In this document: piece after piece, positions 57,826 to 64,000 of the stretch | How positions within the stretch are numbered: the first letter of the stretch is position 1 | How the letters are laid out: every line of letters starts with the position of its first letter | NCBI GenBank assembly: GCA_963727755.1 | Contig: CAVSHN010000009.1 | Coordinates: 434,001 to 498,000 of the forward strand | Length of the DNA stretch: 64,000 nt | Origin: DASYAN01 sp963727755 | GTDB lineage: Bacteria > Chloroflexota > Ktedonobacteria > Ktedonobacterales > Ktedonobacteraceae | Direction of reading: 5' to 3' | Program-made: the position numbers and the translations under genes | Notes under the pieces: generated by a model | Told to the model about the DNA's origin: nothing | The model's database searches: none | The model's input: the letters and a program-made list of their open reading frames with translations, nothing else

Positions 57826-57885
57826 CTACGTTTGGGATCTTCTAAGATAGGGATTTAAGAATTCCTTGACCTGCTCGCACTTCAC
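57826..57885 (-). pseudogene. truncated anti-sigma start
   Basis: Nineteen codons, VKCEQVKEFLNPYLRRSQT, that look like the first helix of a zinc-finger anti-sigma factor before a premature stop. If the upstream G9 tract were G8, the sigma gene would stop at TGA overlapping this GTG, the usual sigma/anti-sigma arrangement. No further anti-sigma sequence follows before the kinase gene. Confidence 0.4.
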
Positions 57886-58419
57886 CTTTTTCCCCCCCCC
57901 TTGTTCCAGTGCCCGATAATGTTCTCGGAATGATTGCCGTGCTCGCGAAAGATACATTTTAACTCCGCTCTCGGCAATATTGAGCGTATACGCAATTTCG
58001 CTGTAAGAAAAACCCTCCTGCGTATACAGAAGCAGCGCAGACCTATATTGCTGAGGCATACGATGAAGGGCTGCACGAACCAGTTCTGTTGTCCCGTAGA
58101 TCTCTTGCGGATCGGCACTTTCAACATCAACTGGCTCATGATCAAGCTCCTGCCACGGCAGCCATGCAATAAGTTTGCGACGCCGAAGCGCATCATAAGC
58201 TGTATTTGTCGCAATTCTATATAACCATGCTGACAGCTTCAAGCTTGCATCCATTTTTGGTAGAGCACGGAACGCCTTTAAAAAAGTGTCTTGAGTCAGA
58301 TCATCAGCCTGTTCACGATTGCCCACCAGATGATAAACATAGTTATAAATTGGCGTCTTATATTCGTCGTAAATTTCCTCAAAAGACCAGGATTTTTCCT
58401 TGGTTTCCACCCGAATCAT
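57826..58419 (-). CDS. ECF-type sigma factor with a poly-G tract at its end
   Basis: 197 residues as read. Region 2: FEEIYDEYKTPIYNYVYHLV, GNREQADDLTQDTFLKAFRA, LSAWLYRIATNTAYDALRRR. Region 4: MPQQYRSALLLYTQEGFSYS, EIAYTLNIAESGVKMYLSRA. The last ~20 residues follow a run of nine G (C9 at 57892-57900) and resemble an anti-sigma N terminus, so the true stop may be near 57882. An omega-RNA-like element lies right upstream of the gene. Confidence 0.85.
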   Translation of the reverse strand: MIRVETKEKSWSFEEIYDEYKTPIYNYVYHLVGNREQADDLTQDTFLKAFRALPKMDASLKLSAWLYRIATNTAYDALRRRKLIAWLPWQELDHEPVDVESADPQEIYGTTELVRAALHRMPQQYRSALLLYTQEGFSYSEIAYTLNIAESGVKMYLSRARQSFREHYRALEQGGGKKVKCEQVKEFLNPYLRRSQT

Positions 58420-58449
58420 ACGCTACAATCCCTTCGATAGCTACCGACT

Positions 58450-58958
58450 CGCTCCAGAGTGCCCCTTGGCGAGAGCCATGGGGGTGAATGGCGCTTCCTT
58501 ATTGGGGTGGCTGGGATGGGGGGGCCACATCGGCGGCGTGTGCTGCTTCGCACCCCGCTCACCCCTCTGAGAGCTGTCCCCGTAGCTACCGGCCCATTGA
58601 AGCTTCTGGCTACGGAAACAACGTGAAACTGCTCTTTTCGAGCCCCTGGAAACCCAGGTGATGTTCGCCTCGACAATGTTATCAGGCGGCACGTCCTCCA
58701 AGCACTGGCTTAACCCTTGTACTTAATGCATTCGCTTCCCCATCCTTAAAGGTTGTATGGGAACCGAATGCATTACTGTTTAACCTGGAGGTTTTAGAGC
58801 TACAGGCTGGCGTCGCACCCGTAGGTAAGAACTTTGACACTTCCTGATAACGGAGCCCGATGACCTTGCGGTCCTGGCTGGGTCTGGTCAGGTGGGCGAG
58901 TGTTTCAACGCTCGCGATGCTCACAAGCCCCTGCCGATCACGGCAGGGGGTTCCTGAC
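58450..58958 (-). mobile_element. IscB-type element with internal deletion, copy 2
   Basis: Starts GTCAGGAACCCCC at 58958, then the structured RNA, then ~45 codons (RCFRSQKLQWAGSYGDSSQR) that resemble the end of an IscB protein, and finally a GC-rich hairpin (CCCCCATGGC-TCTC-GCCAAGGGG, about 58461-58484). The body of iscB is missing, so it cannot act alone. It sits ~30 bp upstream of the sigma gene. Confidence 0.5.
58626..58958 (-). ncRNA. candidate stand-alone IscB omega RNA (HEARO-like), copy 2
   Basis: Same conserved blocks and order as 49829-50117. Relative to copy 1 it carries an additional long stem, TAATGCATTCG / CGAATGCATTA, at about 58722-58772. Stem differences between the copies are compensatory: CCTGG / CCAGG here against CCCGG / CCGGG, and a CCCCCTGCCG / CGGCAGGGGG first hairpin against a different but also paired one. 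The putative guide (just right of 58958) differs fully from that of copy 1, as expected. Confidence 0.5.
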
Positions 58959-59193
58959 CTTGTCCGTTCCATTCAAGCAACAGAAGAGGCATGCTCTTGC
59001 AATTGCGTGATGTATCGTCTATCATGGTAACATATTCCAGTGGCAATCCAGCAATCATTAACTCATGCATTAGTACTATTAGGTTATTCGCATGGAGCCT
59101 GTGTTACCTTTTCAAATTGTTTGAAGTCAGGACCTTAGCCACAAAGACTCAAATGGCTAACTTCCATACATAAAGTAATAGGTCTAAAAAGGA

Positions 59194-59222
59194 TTGACAG
59201 CAAGAAAATGAGCTGCTATACT
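59194..59222 (+). promoter_or_regulatory. consensus sigma-70 promoter
   Basis: TTGACA (59194-59199), 17-bp spacer, TGC TATACT (59217-59222). Drives the HD-PfkB genes. A GAAAGGAGGAGCACG at 59281 lies in the leader without a start codon at proper distance. Confidence 0.85.
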
Positions 59223-59330
59223 TCAAACGTCTGTTTGTAAGAATAAAAGAGAAAGAAAGGCAGTAAAAACTTATAATGATGAAAGGAGGAGCACGCTTCC
59301 TCTTCCCGTCTGAAGTCTGGAGTTCCCTGC

Positions 59331-59975
59331 GTGCTATGTTTTATGGAAACAAACATCATACAGGCTGTTGCTCGCTATGCAGAAGAAACGATGGGACCCG
59401 AAGGCTTTCATTATGTAAGTGCAATTGTTGCTAACTGTAAGATGCTTGCTCTAGAGATGGAAGCTTTAGAGGAAACCCCTGCCACGTTAGATCTTGAGGC
59501 CTTAGTAATCGCTGCCTATCTTCACGATATCTCGACAGTGACACATGGATATCAAAACCATCATGTGAAGTCTGCCGAGATGGCTGTTGAGTTCTAACGT
59601 GAGCACAATGTCGAGGCAGAACATATCAGCAAAGTTGAGCAGGCAATTCTCATGCATACGAAGGTTGTGCCCATTGAAGAGCGGAGTGCGGATATTTCTG
59701 AGGGTCAGATCCTTTATGATGCCGACAAACTAGGCCGACTGAGTGGTTTAGCTGTGGTAACCTCGCTGATTGAGTTTGGGGCACGCTATCCTCATCAGGC
59801 TGTTACTGGGGAGGTACTGGCCGCTATTTTGCGTCATATCGAGGAGCGCTTTATCGAATTATACCAGGCTCTCTATACCGAACCCGCTCGTACCATGGCA
59901 CAAGACAAATTTAACCGTAGTCTGGCTTTCCTGGATGGTGTAATTGAGCACCTCAGCGATGCCACTCCCATCTAA
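59331..59975 (+). CDS. HD-domain phosphohydrolase, interrupted by an in-frame stop
   Basis: HD-type metal phosphohydrolase of about 215 residues: YVSAIVANCKML, the HD pair in IAAYLHDISTVTHGYQNHH, and DADKLGRLSGLAVV. A TAA at 59595-59597 (TTC TAA CGT) splits it without a frame change; TTA there would give EFLREHNVEAEHI. The two halves are clearly one gene. Start GTG 59331 has GGAG 8 nt upstream; ATG 59343 is an alternative. Substrate unknown. The PfkB gene follows after 19 bp. Confidence 0.75.
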
Positions 59976-59994
59976 ACTACTATGGAGGATAATC

Positions 59995-60939
59995 TTGTCA
60001 ATTCTTGTTGTTGGGTCTGTGGCCCTAGATACTGTGGAAACACCTTTTAGAAAAGTAGATGGTGTTCTTGGCGGAGCAGCCTCATATTTTGCAACTGCCG
60101 CATCTCTCTACGATCAGGTTAATCTGGTAGCTGTGGTCGGGAACGATTTCCCTCAGCAATATCTTGATTTCTGGCATCAGCATAATATAAACCTGACAGG
60201 CTTACAGATACAGGAGGGTAAGACATTCCATTGGCATGGACGTTACCACCTGGATATGAACTCCCGTGATACACTTGATACGCAGCTGGGAGTCTTTGCG
60301 GATTTCCATCCTATTGTACCGGATTCTTACAAGCAAAGCACCCTCGTCTTTCTGGCAAACATCCAGCCCAATTTACAATTGGAGGTATTAGATCAGGTTC
60401 CAGCTGGTCGTTTCACCGTTCTTGATACGATAAATCTCTGGATCGATACTGCTCGTCCACAACTTGTTGAAGTGATGAAGCGTGTCGATGTCCTTTTGAT
60501 GAGTGAAGAAGAGGTACGCCAGTTTACCAATCAAGCTAGTATTATTACGGCTGTCCGCCAGTTTTTTGATCTTGGGCTAAAATATGTGGTGGTCAAGCTG
60601 GGTAGCTACGGTGCTTTGCTCTTTGGGGCCGATAATACTTATTTCAGCGCTCCATCCTATCCATTGGAAGAGGTTATCGATCCCACGGGAGCTGGTGACT
60701 CTTTCGCTGGCGGCTTCCTTGGTTATCTCTCCACCGTCCAGCCCCAAGCTGATGGCCGCTATGCTATCGATGATCTCAAGCGAGCTGTTGTTCATGGCAA
60801 TATTGTTGGCTCTTTTGCTTGTGCCGATTTTGGCGTTGACAGTTTGCGTTCGTTAACGATGGAGCATATTGTTGCTCGTTATAATGCGCTGGTGAACTAT
60901 TCACATTTTGAGCCAGATTGGCGGCTATTGCATCATTAA
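59995..60939 (+). CDS. PfkB-family carbohydrate/nucleoside kinase
   Basis: About 314 residues. ILVVGSVALDTVETP at the start, GGAASYFATAASLYDQVNLV, and the catalytic signature DPTGAGDSFAGGFLGYL near aa 240 with the base Asp. The frame opens at 59944, inside the HD gene, but TTG 59995 has TGGAGG at good distance and gives the normal family start. Sugar or nucleoside substrate cannot be told; closeness to ahcY makes adenosine a thought only. Confidence 0.85.
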   Translation: MSILVVGSVALDTVETPFRKVDGVLGGAASYFATAASLYDQVNLVAVVGNDFPQQYLDFWHQHNINLTGLQIQEGKTFHWHGRYHLDMNSRDTLDTQLGVFADFHPIVPDSYKQSTLVFLANIQPNLQLEVLDQVPAGRFTVLDTINLWIDTARPQLVEVMKRVDVLLMSEEEVRQFTNQASIITAVRQFFDLGLKYVVVKLGSYGALLFGADNTYFSAPSYPLEEVIDPTGAGDSFAGGFLGYLSTVQPQADGRYAIDDLKRAVVHGNIVGSFACADFGVDSLRSLTMEHIVARYNALVNYSHFEPDWRLLHH

Positions 60940-60983
60940 AATCCTCTCTTCCTCATAAATGCATGCATCAACTAATTTGACTC

Positions 60984-61013
60984 TTGACTGGAGAAAGCTA
61001 AAAAAGCTATACT
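60984..61013 (+). promoter_or_regulatory. sigma-70 promoter upstream of the PIN pair
   Basis: TTGACT (60984-60989), 18-bp spacer, TATACT (61008-61013), about 60 bp before ATG 61074. Confidence 0.75.
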
Positions 61014-61073
61014 TGTCTCTAAGAAGGTGTCATGCGAAGGTTGTTTTAAGAGCATAGCCAAAAAGGGGGTGAA

Positions 61074-61527
61074 ATGCGAACCTATAAGCCAAGCATTCTG
61101 ATAGAGGATTCCGATGGAAGGCTCATCGCAGCAGTAGAAGCACAGAGTCGGCTAGATATGCCGAAAGATCTAGCGACATATGTACGGAGTTTTATGTTGG
61201 ATTACGGTGGTCTCACCACATATCCCGTACATAATGGTGCTTTCTCAGGATAGAGGTTTTCTGTGGAAAGGTGACGCATCAATCAATGGAGATCGCCAGC
61301 CAGATTACGAATTTCCAATGGATAGCGTTATCACGCGTTTTTCAAAAAGTGATCCAGGGAAAAGGCTAATTAAGTGGGGGCTTGAAGATCTAGTTCTGCA
61401 TTGGCTCACAAACCTGAGTTTCAAACCCGAGGAGATGGAAAAAGGAGAACCAGAAGATACGCTTGCACGAGCAGGCTTCACGGATGCAATCCATGATGCG
61501 ATGGTGGTGATGGGAGATACGCTGTGA
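61074..61527 (+). CDS. hypothetical protein, likely antitoxin partner of the PIN protein, frameshifted
   Basis: ATG 61074 has AAAAAGGGGGTGAA upstream. The first frame (MRTYKPSILIEDSDGRLIAA ... LTTYPVHNGAFS) stops at a TAG near 61250; the next frame picks up at SQDRGFLWKGDASINGDRQP and runs to 61527 (LARAGFTDAIHDAMVVMGD). One base shift near 61245 joins them to ~150 residues. The stop overlaps the PIN start (GTGA), typical of toxin-antitoxin operons. No known domain recognised. Confidence 0.6.
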
Positions 61528-62141
61528 TTGTCTACATCGAGTCAAATTTTGTGCTGGAGATTGCTCTAGAACAAGAGCAATTTTATGCTGCTAGCTCCAT
61601 TCTCTCCCTGGCTGAAAGCCACCAGATAGAACTTGCCTATCCAAGCTTTATTTTGAGTGAACCATTCGAAAGCATCGTAAGAGCACGCCGAGAGCGCAAT
61701 ACTCTTCAAAAGTCTCTTGTAAATGTGCTTAATAATCTTAAGCGATCAAAGCCGCATAAACAGATTATGCTTAATCTTGAGCCAACAATGAATGCATTAG
61801 AGAATGCTCATGTAAGACAAATAGAGATTTTGCATGCTACCTTTGCTCAATTGATGGATATAGGCAGATGCATTCATATTGATGGATCAAATTTTAGAGA
61901 GGCATTAAGCTATCAATATAGCTCGGGCCTTTCTCCTCAAGACAGTATCATTTACACAACAATCATTGCGGATCTTAAAAAACAGCCAGAGCAAGAAGCA
62001 AAATGTTTTTTGAGCCGCGACCGCAAGGCATTCGGTGACGCCAACGATCCCAACATCAAGATTGAGTTGGGAAAGTATAATTGTCGTTACATTGCTAGCT
62101 TTGCACAAGGCCTAGATTTTCTACATAGCTCGTTAAAATAG
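61524..62141 (+). CDS. PIN-domain protein
   Basis: 205 residues. VYIESNFVLEIALEQEQFYA at the start has Glu in place of the first PIN Asp, as in one PIN subgroup; later acidic residues are in QDSIIYTTIIADL and the LSRDRKAFGD motif (aa ~155-170). The middle is helical and basic. Start GTG 61524 overlaps the preceding stop. Probably an RNA-cutting toxin or a housekeeping nuclease. Intact frame. Confidence 0.75.
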   Translation: MIVYIESNFVLEIALEQEQFYAASSILSLAESHQIELAYPSFILSEPFESIVRARRERNTLQKSLVNVLNNLKRSKPHKQIMLNLEPTMNALENAHVRQIEILHATFAQLMDIGRCIHIDGSNFREALSYQYSSGLSPQDSIIYTTIIADLKKQPEQEAKCFLSRDRKAFGDANDPNIKIELGKYNCRYIASFAQGLDFLHSSLK

Positions 62142-62173
62142 AGCAACTAACACAGAAGGGAATTTTCAATATC

Positions 62174-63441
62174 ATGACTATTTCAATTCATGGGGATGTG
62201 AAAGATCTTTCTCTGCTCCTCGCGGTAAAGATCGCATTGAGTGGGCAGCAAAAGATATGCCCGTACTCCGCCTCATTCGTGAGCGGTTTGCTAAAGAGAA
62301 ACCTCTCCAGGGCGTTCGTATGTCGGGCTGCTTGCATATCACTACCGAGACTGCAAATCTGGCGATTACCTTGCAGGCAGGTGGAGCTGATCTCGTACTC
62401 TGCGCATCCAACCCTCTCTCGACCCAGGACGATGTTGCCTCTGCTTTGGTGAGCGAGTACGGTATTCCTACCTTTGCCATTAAAGGTGAGGATGAGCAAA
62501 CCTACTATCGCCATATTAATGCTGTTCTTGATCACCAACCAAATATGACAATGGATGATGGGTGTGATCTTGTTTCGACCCTTCATACGACACGTACCAA
62601 TCTTGTCCCGGCCATTATCGGCGGTATGGAAGAGACAACAACTGGTGTGATTCGTCTGCGCAGTATGGAGAAACAGGGCATTCTCAAATTCCCAGTGCTG
62701 GCAGTCAACGATTCGGATACCAAGCATCTGTTCGATAATCGCTATGGTACAGGCCAGAGTACACTAGATGCCATCATGCGTGCAACTAACATTTTGCTAG
62801 CTGGCCGCACTGTTGTTATCATCGGCTATGGCTGGTGTGGTCACGGTGCTGCCTTACGTGCTCACGGGTTGGGAGCGAACGTGATTGTCTGCGAGGTTAA
62901 CCCCATCCGTGCCCTTGAGGCTGTGATGGACGGCTATCGTGTCATGCCAGCTCATGAAGCGGCTACACTTGGCGACATTTTTATAACGGTTACTGGCGAT
63001 CTTAATGTCATCGATCGTCAGCATATGGAGCGCATGAAAGATGGTGCGATCATTGCCAATTCAGGACACTTTAACAACGAAATCAATATCCCGGCCTTAG
63101 AGCAATTGGCTGTACGCAAGCGCCGGGTGCGCGATTTTGTTGATGAGTATACTTATGCTGATGGTCGCCGAGTTCACTTGCTGGCTGAAGGACGTCTTGT
63201 TAATCTCTCAGCCGCGGAAGGGCATCCTGCTAGTGTCATGGATATGAGCTTTGCCAATCAGGCTCTCGGCTCCGTGTATATGCTTGATCATGCGAAAGAA
63301 CTACAGTCGCGTGTGTATATATTACCTGCCGAGATCGATAAGGAGATTGCACATCTGAAACTCCAGGCCATGAACATCGGCATTGACACACTTACTCCTG
63401 AGCAGGAGAAGTATCTCAATTCTTGGGAGTCTGGCACATAA
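62174..63441 (+). CDS. ahcY: adenosylhomocysteinase, frameshifted near the start
   Basis: Splits S-adenosylhomocysteine to adenosine and homocysteine. Starts at ATG 62174 (AAGGGAATTTTC upstream) and begins VKDLSL; one missing base near 62211 shifts the frame to APRGKDRIEWAAKDMPVLRL. Then GVRMSGCLHITTETANLAIT, LVPAIIGGMEETTTGVIRL, the NAD loop VVIIGYGWCGHGAALRA, NSGHFNNEINI and RRVHLLAEGRLVNLSAAEGH, HPASVMDMSFANQA. About 422 residues, the short bacterial/archaeal form without the plant-like insert. Confidence 0.93.
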
Positions 63442-63509
63442 TCGATGGGCCAGTTCATCCCCTGATTAAAACTGAGGAACAAACCTCCCTGAGGTTCTGA
63501 GGTTCTATA

Positions 63510-63556
63510 AAATCAGCTCATCTGGCAATACCGGATGGGCTGATTTCTGCTATAAT
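63510..63556 (+). terminator. terminator after ahcY overlapping a new promoter
   Basis: Stem AAATCAGCTCATCTGG / CCGGATGGGCTGATTT (two mismatches), loop CAATA. It is followed at once by TGC TATAAT (63551-63556), an extended -10 for the recombinase gene. Confidence 0.65.
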
Positions 63557-63633
63557 GAAAGCAGAGCTAATCTGGTACAATCGGTCTTTAGTTACAATCT
63601 CAATAGAAATCATAGTTGTCAAGGAGTGCGAAT

Positions 63634-64000
63634 ATGCAAAAAGATGTTGAGCAGGAGAAGCAATCTGAACCAACTCTGAGTGAAGATAGTACAATTCTAC
63701 AGTCAAGCCTCTTTGGTCCCTCAACAGTAATCGCGGAACCTCCCGACCCCACCCAGACGCCATACCCACCACTGGTGCGTACCAATCCACTGACCGACCA
63801 ATCTAGCTTAGCGGCCTGTGCCCTTCCCTACCGACAAGAGCTGACGTTACGCGGCAAATCAAACTATACTGTGACATGCTTCCTCTCAGACCTGAAAATG
63901 TTTAGCGATTTCGTCGGTCAAAACACACCTGTTGGGCGTATCACTAAGGAGAAACTGGCAGATTGGCTGATGAAGCTGAAATTCGGAACAGCAGGCCAGA
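63634..64000 (+). CDS. tyrosine recombinase (XerC/D-like), N-terminal part, cut by the window end
   Basis: ATG 63634 has AAGGAG upstream and the frame stays open to base 64000. After a ~70-residue acidic, Pro-rich leader comes the core-binding SAM-like domain: LRGKSNYTVTCFLSDLKMFS, DFVGQNTPVGRITKEKLADW, LMKLKFGTAG. The catalytic domain lies outside the window. The leader is longer than in chromosomal XerC/D, so it may be an element integrase. Confidence 0.7.
   Translation, partial: MQKDVEQEKQSEPTLSEDSTILQSSLFGPSTVIAEPPDPTQTPYPPLVRTNPLTDQSSLAACALPYRQELTLRGKSNYTVTCFLSDLKMFSDFVGQNTPVGRITKEKLADWLMKLKFGTAGQ

Noticed and set aside
1..64000. tRNA or rRNA genes
   Set aside because: I looked for T-loop (GGTTCGA) and rRNA landmark sequences and saw none; a tRNAscan run would settle it.

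Overview
The window reads as chromosomal DNA of a filamentous, sporulating Chloroflexota bacterium, most likely class Ktedonobacteria. Pointers are a MalT-like STAND regulator, a TIR-WD40 protein, the MurT/GatD pair, an F420-dependent glucose-6-phosphate dehydrogenase, several ECF sigma factors and IscB/TnpB-type element debris. This is inferred from gene content; no 16S rRNA gene is present.

Layout. 1-1550: a Ser/Arg-rich protein running into a 48-residue-repeat protein (minus), with a repeat-rich divergent upstream region. 1552-7214: a pRiA4b ORF-3-like protein, murD, pckA and fgd. 7333-13873: a tiny zinc-ribbon protein, TerC, a MalT-like protein lacking its HTH, nrdR, a DUF6788 fragment and hpf. 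13978-17235 (minus): murT-gatD-zinc-finger operon. 17599-21183: topA and an NAD-type isocitrate dehydrogenase. 21219-21777: remnant of a TnpB-type element. 21778-24517 (minus): gmk-glpX and an ECF sigma factor. 24770-30515: rhodanese, rqcH, rnc-rpoN (minus) and rnpB. 30596-39136: small genes, birA, greA, comF, ftsH, argJ and argD. 39245-45078: PsiE-like protein, tenA, decayed methylase and toxin-antitoxin remnants, glyA and a stand-alone AICAR transformylase. 45130-47639 (minus): TIR-WD40 plus a membrane-anchored partner. 48056-53330: membrane protein, holB, an omega-RNA-like element, and a sigma/anti-sigma pair. 53344-58419 (minus): acyl-CoA dehydrogenase, response regulator, hybrid-type sensor kinase and an ECF sigma factor. 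58450-64000: a second omega-RNA-like element, HD protein, PfkB kinase, a PIN pair, ahcY and the start of a tyrosine recombinase.

Most genes are housekeeping: peptidoglycan synthesis and amidation (murD, murT, gatD), replication (topA, holB), transcription and translation quality control (greA, hpf, rqcH, rnc, rnpB, ftsH), and C1/amino-acid metabolism (glyA, AICAR transformylase, ahcY, argJ, argD). The accessory content is mostly mobile-element RNA and toxin-antitoxin material.

A striking property is that about 25 genes are interrupted by one-base frameshifts or a stop, including essential ones (murD, holB, glyA). Uncorrected indel errors in a draft assembly are the simplest explanation, so I annotate the rejoined genes and mark where each break lies. 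The most interesting signals are two diverged copies of a ~300-nt structured RNA with compensatory changes (49829-50117 and 58626-58958) that look like stand-alone IscB omega RNAs, and a third, unrelated TnpB-type RNA at 21497-21772.
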